Assembly: GCA_031287655.1 (NCBI GenBank)
Contig: JAITSR010000256.1
Coordinates: 1 to 7,547 of the forward strand
Direction: 5' to 3'
DNA length: 7,547 nucleotides
Source: Clostridiales bacterium
GTDB lineage: Bacteria; Bacillota; Clostridia; WRLR01
The position numbers and the translations under genes are program-made. Positions 1-5,189 of this stretch are shown one piece after another; positions within the stretch are counted from its first letter, which is position 1, and the number at the start of each line of letters is the position of its first letter. Under the pieces are notes generated by a model. It did not search any database, was not told the origin of the DNA, and saw nothing but the letters and a program-made list of their open reading frames with translations.

Positions 1-377
1 AGCGCGGCGAGGGCCGTGTCGACGCACTCTCGCAAAATATCCGTGAGCCGCTCGGGATGGCTATGCAATTCGGACGCGGGTATCCCTTCCGCATCCAAAA
101 CCTCGCCGATCCGGGCGGCAAGTCTGCCGGAGAGGGCGATCCCCTCCGCCGTCAGCGCGCCGAAGGCATCCTCGGCTTTTTCGGAGAGATGGTCCAGTTC
201 ATTTTGCAGGAGGATCCGGCTTTCGTTCATCCCGACCGAAAAAACACCGGTGGCCGACAGCACGGCGAACAGCGCCAGCATGATCGCGGCGGCAAAGAGC
301 GCGAGGAACGCGAACAGCCGCAGGCGCAAGCTAATTGATAACTTAAAATGGAAAATTGAAAATAGTCTACGCCGCAC
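1..377 (-). CDS. N-terminal part of a membrane-anchored sensor-like protein (runs off the left edge)
   Basis: An open frame of 125 codons enters from the left edge; only the N-terminus of the protein is visible. I chose the GTG at 377-375 because AGAGGGG lies 5 nt upstream (389-383). A TTG at 329-327 is an alternative but has no ribosome binding site. Residues 1-20 are basic and mixed. Residues about 21-45 form one strongly hydrophobic helix (LFAFLALFAAAIMLALFAVL). What follows is a soluble, helix-rich stretch with many Glu, Leu and Ala residues (for example NELDHLSEKAEDAF). This layout, one N-terminal membrane helix followed by an extracytoplasmic helical region, is usual for the sensing half of membrane-bound regulators such as histidine kinases. 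The output domain is outside the window, so the class cannot be fixed. It lies downstream of the solute-binding protein gene on the same strand, which fits a ligand-sensing partnership, but that is inference. I am sure of the frame and unsure of the function. Confidence 0.7.
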   Translation of the reverse strand, partial: MRRRLFSIFHFKLSISLRLRLFAFLALFAAAIMLALFAVLSATGVFSVGMNESRILLQNELDHLSEKAEDAFGALTAEGIALSGRLAARIGEVLDAEGIPASELHSHPERLTDILRECVDTALAA

Positions 378-382
378 TTGTT

Positions 383-389
383 CCCCTCT
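383..389 (-). promoter_or_regulatory. Ribosome binding site deciding the GTG start of the sensor-like gene
   Basis: AGAGGGG read on the minus strand, with a 5-nt spacer (aacaa) to the GTG at 377-375. It is the only Shine-Dalgarno-like sequence near the beginning of this frame, so it favours the GTG over the internal TTG 48 bp further in. Confidence 0.55.
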
Positions 390-641
390 ATTAATTCTCG
401 AGTTTAATCGGAAACTCGGACGCCTTGTGATGGCTCGATTTCGCGGCATAGCCGCGAAATCCTCCCCCCCCACTCGTCGCCCTCGTTTCCTCTAAACAGC
501 TCCGCTTATATCGTCGCGTGAAAATGCGATTTCCACGCGACTCCGTGCGCTACGCGCACGCACGCCTCCACCTTCTCGCTCCAACGAGTTCCACCCTGCA
601 ACGCCAATCCATGGCGTCACAGCACCTCACTCGGTGTCGTG

Positions 642-679
642 TGAGTGTATTCGGTTAATGGACTTTCCGAATACACTCA
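642..679 (-). terminator. 13-bp perfect hairpin just after the solute-binding protein stop codon
   Basis: The arms TGAGTGTATTCGG (642-654) and its exact complement (667-679) flank a 12-nt loop. On the minus strand the hairpin begins 14 nt after the TAA of the solute-binding protein gene (696-694), where a transcript end or a 3'-stabilising structure would be expected. It is not followed by a run of T on the minus strand, so it is not a textbook intrinsic terminator. It may instead act as a processing or RNA-stability hairpin between the two minus-strand genes. Confidence 0.4.
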
Positions 680-680
680 T

Positions 681-703
681 TCTCAATTCTCAATTAACCA
701 TTG
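681..703. repeat. Short imperfect AATT repeat at the gene end
   Basis: Two copies of TCTCAATT in tandem (681-696) followed by a degenerate AACCATTG. The repeat overlaps the stop codon of the solute-binding protein gene, so part of it is coding. A similar A/T-rich simple repeat is seen at about 331-365 and again at 3470-3508. Such runs sit at gene borders in this window and probably arise by slippage. Confidence 0.45.
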
Positions 704-2001
704 TATTTCATCTCCGCCTTGATGTCGGTCTCATATTGTTTGGAGAGCGCGTCGAAGTCCGGCACGTTGGGCGCGGTGATGAAGTCATACTCGTGATAGG
801 TCTTTACGGCGGCTTCCAGCAGCATTTTGACGGTCGGATTTGTCATCGCGCCGATTTCGCCCGTCATCTTCTCGTCAAAGGCCTGCTTTGTGACGGGCAG
901 ATAGCCTGTCTCGGAGACAAAACGCATATTCTGCTCGGGCGCCGCGAGCCATTTGAGAAAGACGGTCGCGGCCAGCTCCTTTTTCGGCTCGGATTTTGCC
1001 ACGACCATGCCCGCGCCGCGCTGGAGCGCGATTTTCTGACCGCCCTCAAACACGGGATAAGGCAGGACGATGGACTCGATGGCCTCGCTGGTGTTGTCGT
1101 CATAGATCACCGTGTCGCCGTAGAACAGCACGCCCGCCGTGCTGCCGATACAGGCGGCGATTTCGCCGGTTTTGTAGTAATCGCTGGAATATCCGTCGAT
1201 TACGGCGTACCCGCCCGAAAGCGCGGGCGGGACGGAAAAGTCCCAAACCCGCCGATACGCGGCGGCGTCCGTGTTCAGTCTGCCGTCGCCCACGAATGTG
1301 CCGCCGAGCTGCGCCGTCCCGACCAGCGCGATGTTGAACCACGAATCGGCGGTAAAAAAGGTCTTGCCGTCGCCCGGCGCGTCGGGCGTTTGCGCGTCCG
1401 TCCACTCATAATATTTCACAGACGCGGCGGCAAGCCCCTCAAATGTCGCGAGGCTGTCAAGTTCGACTCCCGTTCCGGCCGAAAACCGCTCAAAGAAGGT
1501 CTTGTTGACGAACAGCGCCTCGGTGGACTTGGCGATCGGGAAAACATAGAGCTTTCCGTCCGGCAAGCGGCCTTCCTCCACGAAGCGGGGGAGGTACGCG
1601 TCAAGCTCGTCCTCGGTGAAATAGGCGTCCAGCTCCGCAATCAGCGCCGCGTCCTTGAGCGTGAGCGCCATAGACGGGTATGCCGTCACGATGTCCGGCA
1701 TTTCCGGCGCGCCCGGAACGCCCTCCGTGATGAGCGTCAGCTTGTCGTTCTGCTCCTTTGACGCGGCGATGGCGGTTACAACGACCTTGATGCCGCGCTC
1801 CCTGCCGACTGTGTTGTTAAACTCGTCGATGAGCGTGACCATCGTGTCTTTCATCACGCCGCCGTAGTTGTGCCACATCGTCAGCTCGACCGGGTTCTTG
1901 GGGTCAAGCCCGTCGCCCGTCCCGCATCCTGTCAGCAGGGTGAGTATAAACAGCAGTATCGCCATCACCCCGGTCAGCGCTTTGCGTGCAAATCTCCGCA
2001 T
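694..2001 (-). CDS. Extracellular solute-binding lipoprotein of an ABC transporter (family 1 type)
   Basis: A 435-residue protein, a usual length for sugar-type solute-binding proteins. It captures a small molecule outside the membrane and hands it to an ABC permease. The N-terminus has basic residues, a hydrophobic helix and a lipobox LLTGC with the lipidated Cys at residue 26. Family features that I recognise are ELTMWHNYGG right after the signal (about residues 39-48), the DIVTAYPSMA segment, LYVFPIAKSTEALFVNKTFF around residues 150-170, and near the C-terminus the stretch KWLAAPEQNMRFVSETGYLP, which is typical of this fold. The start is supported by GGGGAGG at 2016-2010, 9 nt upstream of the ATG. 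No permease or ATPase gene is in the window; the next gene on the strand is a membrane sensor-like protein. The substrate cannot be told from sequence; sugar or glycerol-phosphate type compounds are the commonest for this family. Confidence 0.9.
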   Translation of the reverse strand: MRRFARKALTGVMAILLFILTLLTGCGTGDGLDPKNPVELTMWHNYGGVMKDTMVTLIDEFNNTVGRERGIKVVVTAIAASKEQNDKLTLITEGVPGAPEMPDIVTAYPSMALTLKDAALIAELDAYFTEDELDAYLPRFVEEGRLPDGKLYVFPIAKSTEALFVNKTFFERFSAGTGVELDSLATFEGLAAASVKYYEWTDAQTPDAPGDGKTFFTADSWFNIALVGTAQLGGTFVGDGRLNTDAAAYRRVWDFSVPPALSGGYAVIDGYSSDYYKTGEIAACIGSTAGVLFYGDTVIYDDNTSEAIESIVLPYPVFEGGQKIALQRGAGMVVAKSEPKKELAATVFLKWLAAPEQNMRFVSETGYLPVTKQAFDEKMTGEIGAMTNPTVKMLLEAAVKTYHEYDFITAPNVPDFDALSKQYETDIKAEMKYNG

Positions 2002-2059
2002 GAATATGACCTCCCCGATAAACTCCGGTCAATTTACAAATTCCGGAAAAATCCGGCTT

Positions 2060-2131
2060 TACACCCCAAAATACACCCAAAAAACGCCCTTACACCTCAA
2101 AATACACCCCTAAAATCGGTTTTGAGGTGTA
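2060..2131. promoter_or_regulatory. Cluster of TACACC motifs: putative operator for the solute-binding protein gene
   Basis: Four direct copies of TACACC start at 2060, 2072, 2091 and 2103, and one inverted copy (GGTGTA) ends at 2131. Within each direct pair the spacing is 12 bp, and the two pairs are repeated with a period of 31 bp (2060-2078 and 2091-2109). The third copy also forms a perfect 12-bp inverted repeat, TACACCTCAAAA (2091-2102) with TTTTGAGGTGTA (2120-2131). Direct repeats one helical turn or slightly more apart are what tandem response-regulator or other dimeric DNA-binding proteins recognise. The cluster is 60-130 bp upstream of the solute-binding protein start. The regulator is unknown, and the rightward genes could also be affected. 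Confidence 0.5.
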
Positions 2132-2246
2132 TGACTCCGCCCCCAAAATCGCTATACTGAGGCTGCGCTCATGAGAGCCGGGCGCCGAAACCGAAAAACC
2201 GGTCCGGTCCCGCCAGGTCAGAGCGCGAACAATGAGCGCGTTCTTC

Positions 2247-2274
2247 TTGCTTCATTGTAATACTGATCTATAAC
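2247..2274 (+). promoter_or_regulatory. Candidate vegetative promoter of the zinc-ribbon operon
   Basis: A TTGCTT element (2247-2252) and a TATAAC element (2269-2274) are separated by 16 bp in the most AT-rich part of the gap. The -10 matches the consensus at five of six positions; the -35 is weaker. Transcription from here would begin near 2281 and give a leader of about 100 nt before the first gene. It is a by-eye call. Confidence 0.4.
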
Positions 2275-2305
2275 TAAGTCAATCATTAAGTTGTGAGACT
2301 CAAAG

Positions 2306-2349
2306 CCGCAAAGTAGAGCGGTAAGACAATTGTGAACACGTTAACCGCT
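2306..2349 (+). other. Leader with two mutually exclusive short hairpins
   Basis: CCGC (2306-2309) can pair with GCGG (2318-2321) across an 8-nt loop. The same right arm, extended to AGCGGT (2317-2322), can instead pair with ACCGCT (2344-2349) across a larger loop. The two structures cannot form together. They sit 30-70 nt upstream of the first gene, just ahead of its ribosome binding site (about 2360-2369). This could be an attenuation or translation-control switch, but the stems are short and chance is possible. I could not match it to a known riboswitch class. Confidence 0.25.
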
Positions 2350-2378
2350 GACTAATTTCGGAGAGGGAGCAAATTTTT

Positions 2379-2588
2379 ATGATGAAAAGCGAAGCGGAAA
2401 CGCGCGAGGAAATCATCCGCGCCGTCAGGCGTATGGACGGCGAGCGCCTTGATAAGCTGCATATCTTCATAGAGGGGCTGACCGCCGGAAGGCAGCGTGA
2501 CGCCCCGGCCGCGCGGACGGGCGGTTCGCGGGGCGAGCGGCCGGACCCGGGGAGAGAGCCGGGGAACGGCGCGCCGGAAGGCGGGTGA
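2379..2588 (+). CDS. Small helical protein with a disordered tail, first gene of the zinc-ribbon operon
   Basis: A 69-residue protein that I do not recognise. The start is supported by GGAGAGGGAG (2360-2369) 9 nt upstream of the ATG at 2379; a second ATG follows immediately. Residues 1-35 read like two amphipathic helices, with charged EAETREEIIRAVRRMDGERL and then a hydrophobic KLHIFIEGL. From about residue 36 to the end the protein is almost all Gly, Pro, Arg, Ala and Glu and should be disordered; the DNA there is very GC-rich. The helical head resembles small Clostridia proteins with a helix ending in IFIxGL, whose roles are unknown to me. It has no cysteine, unlike most of its neighbours. 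It is followed after about 12 bp by the next gene. A regulatory or adaptor role is possible but is only a guess. Confidence 0.55.
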   Translation: MMKSEAETREEIIRAVRRMDGERLDKLHIFIEGLTAGRQRDAPAARTGGSRGERPDPGREPGNGAPEGG

Positions 2589-2600
2589 ATAGAATTGGTC

Positions 2601-2966
2601 ATGAGCGCGGCGTTTGAATTTGACGCGCGGTATATAAAGGAAACGACGCCGAACGGCGACAAATACACGTTTTTTTGCGATTTGTCCGGCGCGGTGGTGC
2701 ATACGACCGACCCCATCTGCGCGGTTGGCGAAGAAGCGGCGCTCGCCCTCGCCAAACGGGAGTCGCGGGACTATTTTAATCGGTGCAGGCAATGCGGGAA
2801 ATGGATCGGGGACACAGTGTACAACATTGACGAGGCAAAGTGCGTGGAATGTGCTCCGTTTGACATGGCGCCGCATTATTGTACGGAGTGCGGCGGACCG
2901 CTGAAAGAAAACGCGGAAACCTGCGCCGGGTGCGGCGCGCGCGTAAAGTATACCATTCTAAAATGA
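2601..2966 (+). CDS. Cysteine-rich zinc-binding protein with a C-terminal zinc ribbon
   Basis: A 121-residue protein from the ATG at 2601; a TTG at 2595 in the same frame is a possible alternative, since GGCGGG overlapping the previous stop is better spaced to it. The N-terminal half starts with a YTFFCD segment (Cys26). The middle carries CRQC (62-65) and CVEC followed by AP (81-86), a pattern like a treble-clef or LIM-type knuckle. The end is a short zinc ribbon, C94xxC97 then C108xxC111. The first two thirds line up with the gene at 3883: both have an aromatic-rich FxxD/YCD segment, then an F-x-R-C-x-x-C-x-K motif, then CxxCAP. Here, however, three of the cysteines seen in that paralogue are replaced (Ser29, Gly70, Val73 region), so one metal site may be lost. 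It is likely cytosolic; there is no signal or membrane helix. Function unknown. Confidence 0.8.
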   Translation: MSAAFEFDARYIKETTPNGDKYTFFCDLSGAVVHTTDPICAVGEEAALALAKRESRDYFNRCRQCGKWIGDTVYNIDEAKCVECAPFDMAPHYCTECGGPLKENAETCAGCGARVKYTILK

Positions 2967-2971
2967 GGAGG
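2965..2971 (+). promoter_or_regulatory. Ribosome binding site overlapping the previous stop codon
   Basis: GAGGAGG begins inside the TGA stop of the upstream gene (2964-2966) and lies 9 nt before the ATG at 2981. It fixes the start of the coiled-coil zinc-ribbon gene at 2981 rather than at the earlier in-frame ATG at 2879, and it suggests translational coupling of the two genes. Confidence 0.75.
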
Positions 2972-2980
2972 ATTCATCAC

Positions 2981-3469
2981 ATGGCGAATGATTTATTCGG
3001 AGGACTGAGCGGGCTCGGCGACATCTTGGGCGGCATCGCCAAAAGTGTCGTGCCAAAGGACACGCCGGAGGGCAAGCTGCTCTCGGCGCAGTCGGAGCTT
3101 TCCGGTTTACAAAAGCAGGAAACAGAGCTGCTGCTGGAAATCGGCAAGGCGGCGTATGAGCGCGACCCTTCCGCGTGGCCGCAGGACGGCAAGTTGAAGC
3201 TGATCCGGCAGAACATCGCGGCGGCACAGGGGACGTTGAACGCGGCAAAGTCCGAAAGCGAGGCGGCGGAAGCGGCCAAAGCGGCCGAGGACGCGAAAGG
3301 CCGCTGCCCCAACTGCGGCCACAAGAACCCGGAGGGCGTGAAGTTCTGTCAGGAGTGCGGCAACCCGCTGGCGGCGGCAGTCCCCAAGCACTGCACGTCC
3401 TGCGGCGCGGAACTGGCGGCGGGGACGCGGTTCTGCGGCGAGTGCGGAGCAAGGCAGATGGAAAACTAG
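2981..3469 (+). CDS. Coiled-coil protein with two C-terminal zinc ribbons
   Basis: A 162-residue protein. Residues 1-25 are Gly-rich and mildly hydrophobic (GGLSGLGDILGGIAKSVV), which may be an amphipathic membrane-contact or assembly segment. Residues about 30-105 are helical and rich in Glu, Ala, Lys and Leu, consistent with a coiled coil, broken by a DPSAWP turn near 62-67. Two complete zinc ribbons follow, C109xxC112-x10-C123xxC126 and C138xxC141-x10-C152xxC155, each expected to bind one zinc. The spacing CxxC-x10-CxxC is the same as in the other ribbons of this operon, suggesting a shared partner or a shared origin. There is no enzyme motif. The layout, helical rod plus ribbons, suits a scaffold or adaptor that oligomerises; this is inference. 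It has been seen in many Firmicutes proteins annotated only as zinc-ribbon containing. Confidence 0.85.
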   Translation: MANDLFGGLSGLGDILGGIAKSVVPKDTPEGKLLSAQSELSGLQKQETELLLEIGKAAYERDPSAWPQDGKLKLIRQNIAAAQGTLNAAKSESEAAEAAKAAEDAKGRCPNCGHKNPEGVKFCQECGNPLAAAVPKHCTSCGAELAAGTRFCGECGARQMEN

Positions 3470-3508
3470 AAATTCGGAATTAGGAATTCGGAATAGGAAA
3501 TGGGGAAT
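3470..3508 (+). repeat. Short imperfect GGAATT-type repeats between genes
   Basis: The gap between the two flanking zinc-ribbon genes consists of repeated GGAATTC, GGAATTA and GGAATA-like units, running into the AATGGAGG ribosome binding site of the next gene. It is the longest gap inside the operon. It resembles the A/T-rich repeats at 681-703 and about 331-365. Confidence 0.5.
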
Positions 3509-3522
3509 GGAGGAAACTGCTT

Positions 3523-3855
3523 ATGGCCACATACAAACAACCCTGTTTTCATTGCGGCGAGTTTATCGGGCGGGACGCCCATCTCTGCCCCGTCTGCGGC
3601 AGCCGGTCACCCTTCGGGTATCGCTGCCCGTCGTGCATGAAATCTATCGAAAAGCGACAGACCGTCTGCTCCGGATGCGGGCGTTCCCTCACGGTCGTCT
3701 GCCCCGCCTGTCAGCAGCCGACCTTTGTCGACGAACGCTGCGAGAGGTGCGGCGCAAGCCTGATGATTCACTGCGCGAACCCGCGCTGCGGCGAGCCGCA
3801 GTTCTTCGACCTGACAAAATGCACCGCCTGCGGCAAGAAAATTAAGGAACCGTGA
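3523..3855 (+). CDS. Protein built of four tandem zinc ribbons
   Basis: A 110-residue protein with 16 cysteines arranged as eight knuckles: 8/11, 22/25, 35/38, 49/52, 60/63, 73/76, 84/89 and 100/103. The last ribbon's first knuckle is CANPRC, with a longer loop than CxxC. Taken in pairs these make four zinc ribbons and leave room for almost nothing else, so the protein should be a short rod that needs zinc or iron to fold. There is no signal peptide, membrane helix or catalytic motif. The start at 3523 has GGAGG (3509-3513) 9 nt upstream. The ribbons differ from the CxxC-x10-CxxC type of the neighbours in residues between knuckles. Possible roles are a nucleic-acid or protein-binding rod, or a metal reservoir; I cannot choose between these. 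Confidence 0.85.
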   Translation: MATYKQPCFHCGEFIGRDAHLCPVCGSRSPFGYRCPSCMKSIEKRQTVCSGCGRSLTVVCPACQQPTFVDERCERCGASLMIHCANPRCGEPQFFDLTKCTACGKKIKEP

Positions 3856-3882
3856 AATCCATAAAAGGAGGTTGGCAATCAG

Positions 3883-4644
3883 ATGTTACAGGCGTTTACA
3901 CGAAATTATCAGGACAACAGCACCGACGCGGGATTCCAATTCACATTTTACTGCGACGTCTGCTCGGACGGTTACAAGTCCAGCTTCATCGAGAGCGATA
4001 CCTACAAGAGAAGGGGGCTTCTGCGCGGCTTAGGTCAGGGCGCGTCCATACTCGGCAGCCTCGTCGGAGGGCGGGCAAGCAGCTTGGGCTACGGCGCTGA
4101 CCGCGCCACCAATGTCCTCACCCAGACCTTTGAGGGCAAATCCCCCGAATGGCAGAAGGAGCATGAGCAAGCCTTTATGAGGGCGCAGAACGAGGCGCAG
4201 CAGCATTTTCACCGCTGCCCATCCTGCAACAAGTACGTCTGCGACCACTGCTTCAACGAGGACGATGGGCTGTGCGTGTCCTGCGCGCCGCGGCAGGAAA
4301 TCGCCGTGGCCAAGGCGAGAGCCGACGCGATGAAGCGCAACATCGACGAGGCGGGGCAGACCGCCACGGTTTGGCAGGGCGCGATCGAGAGCAAGACCAC
4401 GATCTGCCCTCAATGCGGCAAGCCCGCCGGGAGCGGCAAATTCTGCAACAACTGCGGCGCGTCAATGGATATGAAAATCTGCCCGAAATGCGGCGCGAAG
4501 AACGCGCAGACCGTGCGTTTCTGCAACAATTGCGGGCAGAATCTGCAAGCGGCGGCGGCTCCGCCCAGCGGCAAATGCCCCGCCTGCGGGCAGGACAACC
4601 CGCCCGGCACGAAGTTCTGCGGCGGCTGCGGAACGAAGTTGTAA
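3883..4644 (+). CDS. Multidomain zinc protein: treble-clef-like core plus three C-terminal zinc ribbons
   Basis: A 253-residue protein with a perfect AAAGGAGGT ribosome binding site (3864-3872). Residues 18-27 contain FQFTFYCDVC (Cys24, Cys27). Residues 45-75 are rich in Gly, Leu, Ser and Arg and could be an amphipathic insertion. A helical EWQKEHEQAF segment near 89-98 leads to a cysteine cluster C112xxC115, C120xxC123, C131xxC134 ending in CAP. This pattern, with the N-terminal CxxC, could bind two metals. Residues 137-172 are a helical linker. Three zinc ribbons close the protein: 175/178-188/191, 200/203-214/217 and 232/235-246/249. The family is widespread in Firmicutes, to my knowledge without a known function. 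It is a longer relative of the protein at 2601-2966 and keeps all the cysteines that one lacks, so it is probably the functional reference of the pair. Confidence 0.88.
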   Translation: MLQAFTRNYQDNSTDAGFQFTFYCDVCSDGYKSSFIESDTYKRRGLLRGLGQGASILGSLVGGRASSLGYGADRATNVLTQTFEGKSPEWQKEHEQAFMRAQNEAQQHFHRCPSCNKYVCDHCFNEDDGLCVSCAPRQEIAVAKARADAMKRNIDEAGQTATVWQGAIESKTTICPQCGKPAGSGKFCNNCGASMDMKICPKCGAKNAQTVRFCNNCGQNLQAAAAPPSGKCPACGQDNPPGTKFCGGCGTKL

Positions 4645-4652
4645 TACCAATG

Positions 4653-4659
4653 AAAGGAG
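4653..4659 (+). promoter_or_regulatory. Ribosome binding site deciding the start at 4668
   Basis: AAAGGAG lies 8 nt before the ATG at 4668. An in-frame ATG at 4650 lies before this sequence and has no such site of its own, so 4668 is the start I chose; the zinc ribbon then begins at residue 4. Confidence 0.75.
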
Positions 4660-4667
4660 CTGGTGTT

Positions 4668-5180
4668 ATGGCGCTTTGTACCGAGTGCGGGGCGAACGTC
4701 CCCGACGACGTAAAGTTTTGCACAGAATGTGGGGCCCCCGTACAGACGGCGGCCCCGACGCAGCCGTCACGACCGGCGGCCCCGGCGTACCAGCCTTTGC
4801 CGCCGCAATACAGCGTCCGCGCGCCCGACGCGCCGCCGCCCAAGGGTAAGTACGCGGCGATCGGCACGGGCGGTTTCATCTGCATGATGATTCTGTTCGC
4901 GATCCCGGTCGTCGGCTGGCTTGCCTGTATCATCATGGCGTTCGCGGCAAAGAACCGCAACAGGCGCAGCTTCGCCCGCGCCACGCTGGTATTCCTGATC
5001 ATCGGCGCGATCCTCGCCGTGGCCCTGTACTTCCTGTTCCAATGGGTGTGGGAGGTGTTGCGGGAATATATCCGGCAATACGTCAGCGAGGCCACGGGCG
5101 GCCAGATTACAGATTTTGACGGGCTGGACGATTTCTTCGACATATTGATGGGGCCGGACAGGATTACGGTCGTCAAATAG
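4668..5180 (+). CDS. Membrane protein with an N-terminal zinc ribbon and two transmembrane helices
   Basis: A 170-residue protein. A zinc ribbon sits at the very start (C4xxC7-x10-C18xxC21), followed by a Pro/Ala-rich flexible linker (about 25-58). Two hydrophobic helices follow, about residues 65-93 (IGTGGFICMMILFAIPVVGW and on) and 104-128 (ATLVFLIIGAILAVALYFLF), separated by a short, very basic loop KNRNRRSF. By the positive-inside rule the basic loop is likely cytosolic, which would put both termini outside; but a cytosolic ribbon is more usual, so the topology is ambiguous. The C-terminal tail (130-170) is acidic (ITDFDGLDDFFDIL). Zinc ribbon plus linker plus membrane helices is a common bacterial layout without a defined role. 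The stop codon overlaps the ribosome binding site of the lipoprotein gene, so the two are probably coupled. Confidence 0.85.
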   Translation: MALCTECGANVPDDVKFCTECGAPVQTAAPTQPSRPAAPAYQPLPPQYSVRAPDAPPPKGKYAAIGTGGFICMMILFAIPVVGWLACIIMAFAAKNRNRRSFARATLVFLIIGAILAVALYFLFQWVWEVLREYIRQYVSEATGGQITDFDGLDDFFDILMGPDRITVVK

Positions 5181-5189
5181 GAGGTCATA

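Larger units (their letters stand above)
378..693. other. Gene-free stretch dense in perfect inverted repeats
   Basis: I see no convincing gene in these 316 bp. They hold a series of perfect inverted repeats: CGAGTTT at 399-405 with 412-418; a 10-bp arm ATTTCGCGGC at 438-447 with 451-460 around a 3-nt loop; GTCGCGTG at 513-520 with 534-541; CGTGCGC at 544-550 with 554-560; ACGCC at 601-605 with 613-617; and a 13-bp arm at 642-654 with 667-679. A run of eight C lies just after the second hairpin. None is followed by a clear T tract. The density of hairpins is far above what ordinary spacer shows and suggests either a dispersed structured repeat element or a structured RNA in the 3' region of the solute-binding protein transcript and the 5' leader of the sensor-like gene. 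Whether it recurs elsewhere in the genome cannot be seen from here. Confidence 0.6.
2002..2378. other. Divergent intergenic control region
   Basis: This 377-bp gap lies between the leftward solute-binding protein gene and the rightward zinc-ribbon operon, so it should hold promoters for both. The left third carries the TACACC motif cluster and a CCGGATTTTTCCGG hairpin (2043-2056). The middle (about 2160-2240) is GC-rich with short repeats such as GAGCGCG twice (2221-2227 and 2234-2240). The right third turns AT-rich and contains a candidate rightward promoter and a leader with short hairpins. A 29-codon frame beginning at the ATG at 2171 has no ribosome binding site and I do not call it a gene. 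Confidence 0.7.

Noticed and set aside
16..495. Plus-strand frames at 16-495 and 57-338
   Set aside because: They oppose the sensor-like N-terminus, which has a proper ribosome binding site, membrane helix and coherent helical composition.
634..1761. A 375-codon open frame on the plus strand
   Set aside because: It lies antisense to the solute-binding protein gene, which has a signal peptide, lipobox and family motifs. The translation is Arg/Gly/His-rich with no recognisable domain, as expected of a shadow frame in GC-rich DNA.
2171..2260. A 29-codon frame upstream of the operon, starting at the ATG at 2171
   Set aside because: There is no ribosome binding site and no recognisable feature. 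It overlaps the candidate -35 element of the operon promoter.
2300..2350. Possible c-di-GMP-I (GEMM) riboswitch
   Set aside because: Only a short CAAAGCC-like stretch agrees. The upstream half of the aptamer and the second conserved stem are missing.
3470..3522. Possible small gene or insertion remnant between two zinc-ribbon genes
   Set aside because: The gap is explained by short GGAATT-type repeats plus the ribosome binding site of the next gene.
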